This document shows, piece after piece, positions 16,506-23,054 of a stretch of DNA of 29,979 nt (within the stretch, counting starts at the first letter, position 1; every line of letters starts with the position of its first letter). Both the position numbers and the translations under genes were made by a program. Where the stretch lies: assembly GCA_964636685.1 (NCBI GenBank), contig CAZWUK010000019.1:1-29979 (forward strand). The letters are read 5' to 3'. Origin of the DNA: CAZWUK01 sp964636685 (GTDB lineage: Bacteria > Bacillota > Clostridia > Christensenellales > CAG-138). The notes under the pieces were generated by a model. That model did not search any database and was not told the DNA's origin. It saw nothing but the letters and a program-made list of their open reading frames with translations.

Positions 16506-17047
16506 TAAAAATACCTCCGAAGCAGTCCTTCAAAGCCCTTGCCGTGCCGTGCCTCATCACGCGCCATCTCATGGACGGTGTCGTGGATCGCGTCAAGATT
16601 CTGCGCCTTGGCGAGCTTTGCCAGCGCGGTCTTGCCGGCGGTCGCGCCAAACTCGGCCTCCGCGCGAAGCTCCAGATTGCGTTTGGTGGACGGAGTGATA
16701 ACGTCGCCCAGAAGCTCGGCAAATTTTGCCGCATGCTCGGCCTCCTCAAAAGCATAGCGTTTGAAGGCCTCGGCAACCTCCGGGTAGCCCTCGCGGTCGG
16801 CGACGCGGGACATGGCAAGGTACATGCCGACCTCGCTGCATTCCCCCTCAAAATTGGCGCGAAGACCGGCAAGAATCTCCGGATCGACGCCGGCGGCGAC
16901 GCCCACGACGTGCTCGGCTGCATAGGTCTTGTCCTCGTCGCGTACTTCGACGAATTTTTCGCCCGGCGCCTTGCATTGCGGGCAGAATGCCGGTGCGGCA
17001 TCTCCTTCATATACGTACCCGCAGACGGGACAGCGGAATTTTTTCAT
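16505..17047 (-). CDS. Reverse rubrerythrin (N-terminal rubredoxin domain)
   Basis: Non-haem iron peroxidase that reduces hydrogen peroxide, and often oxygen, to water in anaerobes. It has 180 residues. The rubredoxin-like FeCys4 site comes first: CPVCGYVYEGDAAPAFCPQC at residues 5-24. The ferritin-like four-helix domain follows with diiron ligand motifs (EGECSEVGMY, EEAEHAAKF, EAEFGA, ARDEARHGKGFEGLL). The domain order is inverted compared with classical rubrerythrin and matches the reverse rubrerythrins of clostridia. The ATG at 17047 is preferred to an upstream one because AGGAG lies eight bases before it. It is the first gene of a two-gene unit with deoC and has its own promoter. Confidence 0.93.
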   Translation of the reverse strand: MKKFRCPVCGYVYEGDAAPAFCPQCKAPGEKFVEVRDEDKTYAAEHVVGVAAGVDPEILAGLRANFEGECSEVGMYLAMSRVADREGYPEVAEAFKRYAFEEAEHAAKFAELLGDVITPSTKRNLELRAEAEFGATAGKTALAKLAKAQNLDAIHDTVHEMARDEARHGKGFEGLLRRYF

Positions 17048-17049
17048 CT

Positions 17050-17153
17050 GTTTGACTCCTTTCAACATTACGGTGCTTTTAGTATACACAGAAGGGAAAA
17101 AGGATTCAAGGATTCTGTCTACTTATTAAATAAAGTGTGAAAAGGAGTCAAAC
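17050..17153. repeat. 13-bp inverted repeat bracketing the rubrerythrin promoter
   Basis: GTTTGACTCCTTT at 17050-17062 and its exact complement AAAGGAGTCAAAC at 17141-17153 flank the promoter at 17081-17109. The left copy contains the rubrerythrin ribosome site. Either copy could be an operator half, or the match could be partly due to the ribosome-site sequence. Confidence 0.5.
17081..17109 (-). promoter_or_regulatory. Promoter of the rubrerythrin-deoC operon
   Basis: On the minus strand TTGAAT (17104-17109) and TATACT (17081-17086) are 17 bp apart. The leader is about 30 nt. Just upstream, at 17121-17136, is an AT-rich imperfect palindrome (ACTTTATTTAATAAGT) that could bind a peroxide or redox regulator; this is speculative. 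Confidence 0.75.
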
Positions 17154-17157
17154 TGCC

Positions 17158-17186
17158 TGTACAAAAAACCGGTCAATTGTTATACT
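17158..17186 (+). promoter_or_regulatory. Extended -10 promoter of the D,D-carboxypeptidase gene
   Basis: TGTACA (17158-17163) and TATACT (17181-17186) are 17 bp apart, and TGT directly before the -10 makes an extended -10. The promoter diverges from the rubrerythrin promoter about 50 bp away. The leader is about 35 nt. Confidence 0.7.
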
Positions 17187-17229
17187 GAATCGGAATCGAT
17201 CAAAACCCACGGTATGAGAGGTAATGTTA

Positions 17230-18714
17230 GTGAAGAAAATACTTGGCATCCTGCTGTGTCTTGCGATGCTGTTTGCCCCGACGCTTGCGCTTGCCGAATA
17301 CGACTATACGAGTGTGACGGCCCCCAACATCATTGTAATCGACAGCAACGATACCACCGCGTCCAATCCGATTTTTGAACGCGGCGCCGACCAGAAGATA
17401 TTTCCCGCCAGTACGACGAAGATATTGACGTGCCTTGTCGCGCTTGAAAACGGCGACGTCAGCCAGCAGGTGACGGTGGGCGCGGAAATACAGGGCTTGT
17501 TTGAACTGCGGCACGGGTATACGGAAAACAGCTCCCTGATGGGACTGGTGGAGGGCGAAACCGTAACGCTTGGCGATCTGCTGTACGGCCTGATGCTGGT
17601 GTCCGGCAACGAGGCGGCGGATGCGATTGCGGTTGCGATCAGCGGCTCCATCGACAGCTTCGTTGCGCTGATGAACACAAAGGCGCAGCAGCTGGGCATG
17701 ACGAGCTCCCATTTTGCAAATCCGAACGGCGTACAAAACGACGAGCACTATTCCACCGCGCGCGATATGGCAAAGCTGACAGCGGCGGCGCTGCAAAACA
17801 ATCAGTTCCGGCAGATTGTTTCCACCGAAACCTACACCGTCCCCGCCAATGCCATGCGCGCGGCGGAGCTGGTGCTCTACAACTCCAATCTTCTGCTCAC
17901 ACCCGGAAACACGCCCGAATATTCCGGCTATGAATACGAAAACTGCATTGGCGTAAAAACGGGGCTGACCTCCTCGGCCGGTTCCTGCCTGGTTTCCGCC
18001 GCGGAAAAGGACGGCGCCTGCGCCATCATCTGTTCCTATGGCGACGAGACGGATTCCACGGGGAAATACCAGCGGTTTTCCGCAGCCAAGGGTATCTTTG
18101 AGGATTTGTTTCAAAATACCTATACGACCATGTACGGCTCGGAGCTGAGTCTGCAATCCAGCTTTAAGGCGGCTGTTGCGCAGGCAAATGCCGAGGATTT
18201 GAACGCGGACGGTACGGTCGATGCGGTTGTGGACGTTTCCACGCTTGAAATTCGCGGCCTGCCCAACGAGCTTGCGGCAGTGAAGGCGAACGCGGCGGCG
18301 ATTACGGCCGAGGTCAGCTGGGCGAGCGAGGAGATCAACGCGCCGATCTCCGAGGGCGAGGTGCTGGGCACGGTGACGTATTCCTATAACGGAAAGCAGA
18401 TTTTCAGCACGCAGGTCAAGGCGGCAAAGACGGTGCGAGAAATCGCCGTCATGCAGCCGGACGTTGTTGAAGGCACGTCGCAGGGCGGTACGGTGTCGCT
18501 TTTGACGGAGACCGACGCGCCTGTAACACAGCAGAAAACGAGCGGCGGCATCAGCCCGGTGATCGTTGTGCTGATTGTTGTGATTGTGCTGCTGGTCGTT
18601 GTGATGGCCTTGTATATGATCGCCGAGAAAAAACGCCGGGAGCGGGAGCGCCGCAGAAGAAAAGCGGCCGCCGCGCGCGCAAGGCGAGAGCGCGAACGCC
18701 AAAGATTACAATAA
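17230..18714 (+). CDS. D-alanyl-D-alanine carboxypeptidase (S11 family, DacF/DacA type)
   Basis: Low-molecular-weight PBP that trims the terminal D-Ala from peptidoglycan stem peptides outside the cell. It has 494 residues. A signal peptide (KKILGILLCLAMLFAPTLALA) is followed by the transpeptidase-like domain with S61-T-T-K64 in FPASTTKIL, S125-G-N127 in VSGNEAAD and K243-T-G in GVKTGLTSSAG. A PBP5-type C-terminal beta domain follows. The end is unusual: a true membrane segment (VIVVLIVVIVLLVVVMALYM) and an Arg/Lys/Ala-rich cytoplasmic tail of about 30 residues, instead of an amphipathic anchor. I chose GTG at 17230 because GAGAGG lies eight bases upstream; the ATG two codons earlier is too close to it. 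Confidence 0.93.
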   Translation: MKKILGILLCLAMLFAPTLALAEYDYTSVTAPNIIVIDSNDTTASNPIFERGADQKIFPASTTKILTCLVALENGDVSQQVTVGAEIQGLFELRHGYTENSSLMGLVEGETVTLGDLLYGLMLVSGNEAADAIAVAISGSIDSFVALMNTKAQQLGMTSSHFANPNGVQNDEHYSTARDMAKLTAAALQNNQFRQIVSTETYTVPANAMRAAELVLYNSNLLLTPGNTPEYSGYEYENCIGVKTGLTSSAGSCLVSAAEKDGACAIICSYGDETDSTGKYQRFSAAKGIFEDLFQNTYTTMYGSELSLQSSFKAAVAQANAEDLNADGTVDAVVDVSTLEIRGLPNELAAVKANAAAITAEVSWASEEINAPISEGEVLGTVTYSYNGKQIFSTQVKAAKTVREIAVMQPDVVEGTSQGGTVSLLTETDAPVTQQKTSGGISPVIVVLIVVIVLLVVVMALYMIAEKKRRERERRRRKAAAARARRERERQRLQ

Positions 18715-18826
18715 AAAACAGCAAACAATAGTTTCCATTTTCCAATAATCGGCATGAATCCGTTTCCTTACAATGAATATAGAAAGTGTCGCGGTGCTTT
18801 CTCAAATACATTGGAGGAAAACGGAA

Positions 18827-19216
18827 ATGAAATTGTCGGTAAACGGGATTGCCGCCGTACTTGGCGGCGTGGCGGCCTATCTGTGGGGGCCATGGGACGC
18901 GCCGATCGTCGCACTGCTGGTGGTGGTGACGCTGGATTATCTCACCGGCGTTGCAAACGCGGTCATGCAGCGCAGTCTGTCGTCTGAAATTGGGTTCCAT
19001 GGTCTTTTGCGCAAGGTGATGATTTTTTTGCTGGTGGGGCTTGCCTCGGTGCTGGACGGGCTGATTAGCGGAACAAACGGCGCTCTGCGCACCGCGGTCT
19101 GCCTGTTCTATGTGGCAAACGAGGGACTGTCGATTTTGGAAAATGCGGCGTCGATGGGACTGCCGCTGCCGGAGGCGATCCGAGAAACCCTGTCACAGCT
19201 CGGGACTAAGAAATGA
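18827..19216 (+). CDS. Phage holin family protein (toxin secretion/phage lysis type)
   Basis: Small membrane protein of 129 residues resembling the TcdE/Cph1-type holins (Holin_4 family). Features are a WGPWDAPIVALLVVVTLDYLTG segment (motif LDYLTG with the D-TG pattern), a second charged loop (GFHGLLRKVMIFLLVGLASVLD), and the ENEGLSILENA-like stretch near residues 90-105 (YVANEGLSILENAASMG), typical of this family. Three hydrophobic segments are visible. GGAGG lies nine bases before the ATG, better than an earlier in-frame start. No endolysin or other phage gene is adjacent. Its neighbours are a D,D-carboxypeptidase and tRNA genes, so it is either a domesticated holin used in protein or signal export or a phage remnant. 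Confidence 0.85.
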   Translation: MKLSVNGIAAVLGGVAAYLWGPWDAPIVALLVVVTLDYLTGVANAVMQRSLSSEIGFHGLLRKVMIFLLVGLASVLDGLISGTNGALRTAVCLFYVANEGLSILENAASMGLPLPEAIRETLSQLGTKK

Positions 19217-19217
19217 C

Positions 19218-19246
19218 TTGACAGCATGGCGCGTTTTCTCTATAAT
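19218..19246 (+). promoter_or_regulatory. Consensus sigma-A promoter of the tRNA pair
   Basis: TTGACA (19218-19223), a 17-bp spacer and TATAAT (19241-19246) match the consensus at all twelve positions. It starts one base after the holin stop codon. Transcription should begin near 19253, about nine bases before the tRNA-Thr. Confidence 0.92.
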
Positions 19247-19261
19247 TGGGAAAGTGCGAGT

Positions 19262-19337
19262 GCCAATGTAGCTCAGTCGGTAGAGCAGCTGATTCGTAAT
19301 CAGCAGGTCACAGGTTCGAATCCTGCCATTGGCTCCA
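19262..19337 (+). tRNA. tRNA-Thr (anticodon CGT)
   Basis: A complete 76-nt cloverleaf: acceptor GCCAATG/CATTGGC, D stem GCTC/GAGC, anticodon stem GCTGA/TCAGC with loop TTCGTAA (anticodon CGT, codon ACG), T loop TTCGAAT and encoded CCA. The outermost T-stem pair is an A-C mismatch. Confidence 0.97.
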
Positions 19338-19340
19338 GAC

Positions 19341-19417
19341 CGAGGTGTAGCGCAGTTTGGTAGCGCGTTTGGTTCGGGACCAAAAGGCCGCTGGTTCAAA
19401 TCCAGTCACCTCGACCA
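19341..19417 (+). tRNA. tRNA-Pro (anticodon CGG)
   Basis: A complete 77-nt cloverleaf: acceptor CGAGGTG/CACCTCG, D stem GCGC/GCGC, anticodon stem TTTGG/CCAAA with loop TTCGGGA (anticodon CGG, codon CCG), T stem GCTGG/CCAGT and encoded CCA. It begins three bases after tRNA-Thr, so both are processed from one transcript. Confidence 0.97.
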
Positions 19418-19419
19418 TT

Positions 19420-19459
19420 GCGGGTGTTCTTAAAGAATTTAAGGACACTCGCTTTTTTT
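19420..19459 (+). terminator. Intrinsic terminator after the tRNA pair
   Basis: GCGGGTGTTCTTAAA and TTTAAGGACACTCGC form a long stem with two wobble pairs around a short loop, followed by TTTTTTTG. It begins two bases after the tRNA-Pro CCA end. Confidence 0.92.
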
Positions 19460-19739
19460 GTGGCTCAATATGCCAAGGAGACTCTGATTAGAGCGTGCTT
19501 CTAAAATCGCGCAAGCGCAATTCCACGCCCTCGACTTGCCTGTTTCCATTAAAAAAGTCTCGCCTTAGCAGCGCTCAGACTACGTTTTTACAAAGCCGAT
19601 GACGAAAAACCCAAGCGCTTGAAGGCGCTGAATCTGTCGAAAAGAACGCTGCTGCGCCGACGTTGATTACAAAAAAACGCCGCGACGCGGCGCTGATTAC
19701 AAAAAACGCATTTATATACGGAAAAATGAATCTTTTGGT
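19460..19739. other. Intergenic stretch with small repeats, no convincing gene
   Basis: About 280 bases between the tRNA terminator and the next promoter. I see no gene with a ribosome site. It contains AGCGCTT/AAGGCGCT hairpin pieces, a CTGTCGAAAA segment (19634-19643) also found in the palindrome-rich element at 14399-14408, and two copies of TGATTACAAAAAA(A)CGC near its end. It may be a decayed repeat or integration scar next to the tRNA genes. Confidence 0.5.
19664..19709. repeat. Direct repeat around a GC palindrome
   Basis: TGATTACAAAAAAACGC at 19664-19680 recurs with one A fewer at 19694-19709. Between them is the palindrome CGCCGCG-A-CGCGGCG. Read leftward, the palindrome is followed by TTTTTTTG, like an intrinsic terminator, though no leftward gene ends here. 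Confidence 0.6.
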
Positions 19740-19767
19740 TGGACATTTATATCGTTTTGGCTATAAT
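19740..19767 (+). promoter_or_regulatory. Promoter of the 71-residue protein gene
   Basis: TGGACA (19740-19745), a 16-bp spacer and TATAAT (19762-19767): 11 of 12 positions match consensus. The start point near 19774 gives a leader of about 40 nt to the ATG at 19813 and rules out the earlier in-frame starts as the main ones. Confidence 0.75.
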
Positions 19768-19812
19768 GAAAGCAATCAAACCCATCAGGGCTTTACGATG
19801 GAGGATGGAAAG

Positions 19813-20028
19813 ATGAGCGTATCCTTCGGCGTCGGCGAGAGCATTTCCTATGACCACGTGCGTGTGAATTTTCCTACGGCTTCCAAGGTTGTATATCTAT
19901 ACTTTGCCGGAGCGGAAAGCCCCGAGGAGCTCTATACCGTTCCGCTGTTTTTCACGCTTGTGCTGGACGACGATCCGCATGTGTATGAGGCTGCCCCGCG
20001 CGCGGCAAACGGTCTGTTTGGGGAATAA
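19813..20028 (+). CDS. Small protein of unknown function (71 residues)
   Basis: I do not recognise a family. The protein starts MSVSFGVGESISYDHVRVNF and has a beta-strand-like middle (KVVYLYFAG, LYTVPLFFTLVLDDD) with many aromatic residues and a net acidic charge. No signal peptide, Cys pair or membrane segment is visible. The start is set by TGGAGG eight bases upstream and by a near-consensus promoter about 40 bases upstream; longer in-frame starts lie before or within that promoter. It has its own transcription start and is followed by the PEBP lipoprotein gene after 80 bases, possibly co-transcribed. A CCCTGTC/GACAGGG hairpin lies in that gap. No homology-based function can be given. Confidence 0.65.
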   Translation: MSVSFGVGESISYDHVRVNFPTASKVVYLYFAGAESPEELYTVPLFFTLVLDDDPHVYEAAPRAANGLFGE

Positions 20029-20108
20029 AATGACGCCGCAACGATTTTAGGAACGCAGCCCTGTCCGGCGAGACAGGGAAAACGACCAATATAAGGAGGA
20101 AGCGATCC

Positions 20109-20771
20109 ATGAAGAAACTTCTGACACTACTGACCGCCGCGTTACTTGCGGCAACCATGACCGCCTGCGTACCGCTCGCTGCCGCGCCGGAAGCGACCGT
20201 CGAGCCGGAAGCGCCGCCGACCGTCGCCGAAACGGCGGAACCCGATCCGACGGAACCCGATCCGACGCCAACCGCGACGCCGGAGCCCACAGCTATGCCG
20301 GATATGTCCGTCGAAAGCGCGGGCATCACGGACGGCGCGATGGGACTTGCCTATGGCGCAAAGGGCGAACAGTTTGTCAACTCCCGTGTCCCGTCGCGCT
20401 CATTGCCGCTGACGGTGCACTATGTGCCGGAAGGCACGGCTGCGCTGGCACTGACCATGATCGACCCGGATGGGGGCGACTGGGTGCATTGGCTTGCCTG
20501 CAACATCCCCGCGGACGGCGTGACCGTGGAAATCCCGGAGAACGCCGGCATCGAGCTTGCCGCGAGCATGGTACAGGGCAAGAACGATTTTGGCCCCATC
20601 GGCTACGGCGGACCGACGCCGCCCTCCGGCGTGCATACCTACGTCATTACCGTTTACGCGCTCAGCGAAGCACTTGCTCTCGAGAGCGGCTTCCGACTTG
20701 CCGACCTGACGGCGGCGATGGAGGGACGCGTGCTTGCGGAGGCGGCTTTGACGGGCACCTACGCGCACTGA
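20109..20771 (+). CDS. PEBP (YbhB/YbcL, Raf-kinase-inhibitor-like) family lipoprotein
   Basis: Phosphatidylethanolamine-binding-protein-like domain of unclear bacterial role, here exported and lipid-anchored. It has 220 residues. A signal peptide ends in a lipobox with Cys20 (MTAC). A Pro/Glu/Thr-rich linker with PDPTEPDPTP repeats spans about residues 28-65. The PEBP fold follows with the conserved DPDGGDWVHWLACNIP and GPIGYGGPTPPSGVHTYVITVYAL motifs, which form the anion-binding pocket. The usual opening segment is shortened. Many bacterial members are cytoplasmic or periplasmic; the lipoprotein form is less common. AAGGAGG precedes the ATG, and a strong terminator follows the gene. Confidence 0.92.
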   Translation: MKKLLTLLTAALLAATMTACVPLAAAPEATVEPEAPPTVAETAEPDPTEPDPTPTATPEPTAMPDMSVESAGITDGAMGLAYGAKGEQFVNSRVPSRSLPLTVHYVPEGTAALALTMIDPDGGDWVHWLACNIPADGVTVEIPENAGIELAASMVQGKNDFGPIGYGGPTPPSGVHTYVITVYALSEALALESGFRLADLTAAMEGRVLAEAALTGTYAH

Positions 20772-20802
20772 CGCAGAACCTTCGGCGACTGGAAAACAAT
20801 CC

Positions 20803-20847
20803 AAAAGTCCCTGATGCTTGCCGCCGGCAAATCACAGGGGCTTTTTT
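20803..20847 (+). terminator. Intrinsic terminator after the PEBP lipoprotein gene
   Basis: AAAAGTCCCTG and CAGGGGCTTTT form the outer stem, with an inner TTGCC-GCC-GGCAA hairpin, followed by TTTTTTG. Confidence 0.85.
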
Positions 20848-20966
20848 GTGGCGGCTAGATACGGGCTTTGGAAAATTGGCAACGAGCATGTATGCGGGGT
20901 ATCCGCCCTGCGGCGCGCCCGTGTAATCCGCCGCCGGGGACGCGATGTTGCAAGCCCACAAAGCGC

Positions 20967-20995
20967 TTGTAAAAATTATTGCGCTGTGCTTTAAT
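20967..20995 (+). promoter_or_regulatory. Promoter upstream of the antiporter gene
   Basis: TTGTAA (20967-20972) and TTTAAT (20990-20995) are 17 bp apart. The leader of about 120 nt to the antiporter ATG contains a GGGGA/CTCCCC stem-loop. In the rest of the 275-base gap I see no gene. Confidence 0.55.
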
Positions 20996-21122
20996 GGGGA
21001 AGGGAATGAAGTTCTCCCCTGGGGCAACTCAAAACCGCTTATGCAGCTGATGACTTCTGTGATTTTACGCAATCGCGGCGGCGGCAGCTTCCTATGCGAT
21101 TTGGAGAAAGAGGAAAGAAACG

Positions 21123-22316
21123 ATGTTACTGTCTCTTGCCCTGGTTTTTTTATGCGGTATTGCGTTCGGGGGCGTTTTTCAAAAGCTCAAGCTTCCCAGC
21201 CTTTTGGGAATGCTGCTGACAGGGGTTCTGCTCGGCCCCTATGCGCTCAATCTGCTCGACCAGACCATTCTTGACATATCGACGGACTTAAGACAAATTG
21301 CGCTTATCATTATCCTCACGCGAGCGGGGCTCAATCTGGACGTCAACGACCTCAAGCGCGTGGGACGCCCTGCCCTTTTGATGTGCTTTCTACCGGCCTG
21401 TTTTGAAATTGTGGGCGTGCTGCTATTGGCGCCCCTCTTTCTTGGCGTCACATATCTGGAAGCCGCCATATTGGGAACGGTGATTGCCGCGGTCTCCCCG
21501 GCGGTCATCGTGCCCAGAATGCTGAAGCTGATGGAGGGCGGCTACGGAAAAAAGAAGGGTATTCCACAGATGATTATGGCGGGAGCGTCGGTGGACGACG
21601 TTTTTGTCATTGTGCTGTTTACGGCATTCACCGGACTGGCAAAGGGCGGCGGCGTGACGCCCGCACGCTTTTTGACCATTCCGACGTCAATCCTGTTCGG
21701 GCTGGCGGGCGGCGTTGCGGTCGGGCTGCTTCTGGGGCTGCTGTTTTCCAAGCTGCATATCCGCGATAGCGGCAAGGTGGTCATCATACTGTCCGTTTCG
21801 TTCTTGTTGGTGACGGCGGAGCACAGTCTTACCGGCGTTCTCGGCTTTTCGGGCCTGCTTGCCGTCATGGCGATGGGCGTGACCCTGCGGCAGAAAAAGC
21901 AGGAGGTTTCAAAACGGCTGTCGCTCAAGTACTCGAAGCTATGGGTTTTCGCGGAGGTGCTGCTCTTTGTTTTGGTAGGCGCAACGGTAGACGTCAGCTA
22001 TGCGTTCCAGGCCGGACTCGCTGCCGTGGCGCTCATTTTCTGCGTGATGCTGTTTCGCATGGCGGGCGTGTTTGCCTGCCTGATAAAAACCGCGCTGAAC
22101 AGGAAGGAGCGCATTTTCTCCGCGCTGGCCTATGTGCCCAAAGCCACGGTGCAGGCGGCCATCGGCGGCCTGCCGCTCGCCATGGGGCTTGCCTGCGGCG
22201 ACATTGTTCTTACGGTTGCGGTGCTGTCCATCCTGATTACAGCGCCCTTGGGCGCCGCGCTTGTAGACGCAAGCTACAGGAAGTTGCTGGACAGGGAGAA
22301 CGCGGCGAATGCCTAG
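21123..22316 (+). CDS. Cation/proton antiporter (Na+/H+ exchanger superfamily)
   Basis: Polytopic membrane transporter of 397 residues, probably exchanging Na+ or K+ for H+ in pH and salt balance. About 12 hydrophobic segments are visible. The first segments have the family pattern GGVFQKLKLPSLLGMLLTG and GVLLGPYALNLL. The core shows IILTRAGLNLD, AAVSPAVIVPRML, and ASVDDVFVIVLF with the Asp pair D158-D159, equivalent to the ion-binding ND/DD site of this superfamily. No regulatory cytoplasmic domain follows, so it is shorter than KefB-type proteins. AGAGGAAAG lies before the ATG. A promoter with a long leader lies upstream. Ion specificity cannot be read from sequence. Confidence 0.93.
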   Translation: MLLSLALVFLCGIAFGGVFQKLKLPSLLGMLLTGVLLGPYALNLLDQTILDISTDLRQIALIIILTRAGLNLDVNDLKRVGRPALLMCFLPACFEIVGVLLLAPLFLGVTYLEAAILGTVIAAVSPAVIVPRMLKLMEGGYGKKKGIPQMIMAGASVDDVFVIVLFTAFTGLAKGGGVTPARFLTIPTSILFGLAGGVAVGLLLGLLFSKLHIRDSGKVVIILSVSFLLVTAEHSLTGVLGFSGLLAVMAMGVTLRQKKQEVSKRLSLKYSKLWVFAEVLLFVLVGATVDVSYAFQAGLAAVALIFCVMLFRMAGVFACLIKTALNRKERIFSALAYVPKATVQAAIGGLPLAMGLACGDIVLTVAVLSILITAPLGAALVDASYRKLLDRENAANA

Positions 22317-22400
22317 GCTTTGACGCGCCGTCCGCGGAAACCGGACGCTCGACGCTTCGGGAGCATGCGACGGCGCGCGGGCATTCACGAGCTGACCGGC

Positions 22401-22823
22401 TTATTGCACACGGCGGCGCATCGGATGGGCGTCATCGAACTGTACCAGATCCCAGAGGTTGCCGTACAGATCCTTGAAAACCGCCACGGTACCATATGCC
22501 GCGGTTTTGGGCGTTCTTGTAAATTCAATGCCGCGGGCTTTCATTTCCCGATAGTCGCGCCAGAAATCATCTGTTCCTAAAAACAGGAAAACACGACCGC
22601 CGCATGGATTGCCGATGAAAGTCTCCTGTATCGGCTTGGACGCTTTGGCAAGCAGAACGGTGCTTCCCGTGGAGCCGGGGGGCGCAACGCCCACCCAGCG
22701 TTTATCCTGCTCCGGCTGATAGGTATCCTCTATCAACGTAAAACGGAGCTTTTTCGTGTAAAATTCGATGGCTTCGTCGTAGTCCCGCACCACAATTGCA
22801 ATGTGCACAATCGACTGGATCAA
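22401..22823 (-). CDS. VOC-family (glyoxalase/bleomycin-resistance fold) protein
   Basis: A vicinal oxygen chelate protein of 140 residues. It starts IQSIVHIAIVVRDYDEAIEFYTKKLRF, which is the standard beta-alpha-beta opening with a metal-ligand His. It also has RWVGVAPPGSTGSTVLL, CGGRVFLFLGTDDFWRDYREMKARGIEF and TAVFKDLYGNLWDL-like ending (GTVAVFKDLYGNLWDLVQF). The substrate is unknown; members include dioxygenases, glyoxalase I and resistance proteins. A TTG at 22823 preceded by GAGGCAGGGG is preferred because the protein then starts at the domain boundary. An ATG 29 codons earlier is possible but lies at the putative promoter. It converges on the antiporter gene. Confidence 0.85.
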   Translation of the reverse strand: MIQSIVHIAIVVRDYDEAIEFYTKKLRFTLIEDTYQPEQDKRWVGVAPPGSTGSTVLLAKASKPIQETFIGNPCGGRVFLFLGTDDFWRDYREMKARGIEFTRTPKTAAYGTVAVFKDLYGNLWDLVQFDDAHPMRRRVQ

Positions 22824-22883
22824 AAAACGCCCCTGCCTCGTTTCCGCCTCGTCATCAGAACGGGGACGGAAGATGTTACCGCT

Positions 22884-22910
22884 AGAATAGCACAAAAAAA
22901 CGAGATTCAA
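22884..22910 (-). promoter_or_regulatory. Putative promoter of the VOC gene
   Basis: On the minus strand TATTCT (22884-22889) lies 15-17 bp after TTTTGAAT. The match is modest. Transcription from it would start inside the longest reading frame and so supports the shorter start at 22823. Confidence 0.35.
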
Positions 22911-22944
22911 AAGGCTGCTCGCGTCTGACGAAACGTTGAGACGA

Positions 22945-22973
22945 TTGATTTCATGCCGCCTATTTGCTATAAT
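22945..22973 (+). promoter_or_regulatory. Promoter of the AraC-type regulator gene
   Basis: TTGATT (22945-22950), 17-bp spacer, TATAAT (22968-22973). The leader is about 75 nt to the ATG at 23055, with GGGG ten bases before it. Confidence 0.7.
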
Positions 22974-23054
22974 TCAATTATTCTGCAAAGCGCTCATGCA
23001 CTGTACAAAGATTATTTTTCGAATGGCTCAGTCATAATTTGGGGATGTCACCGG

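Noticed and set aside
17227..18702. A 491-codon minus-strand frame opposite the D,D-carboxypeptidase
   Set aside because: Shadow of a gene with signal peptide and all three catalytic motifs; the antisense product has no family features.
19664..19709. A CRISPR-like repeat
   Set aside because: Only two copies with a single palindromic spacer; no array and no cas gene.
18715..19739. A prophage or integrative element around the holin and tRNA genes
   Set aside because: No integrase, capsid, portal or lysin gene and no convincing duplicated tRNA end is visible.
20945..21274. A 109-codon plus-strand frame in front of the antiporter
   Set aside because: It overlaps the antiporter start in another frame, starts inside the predicted promoter region and has no ribosome site.
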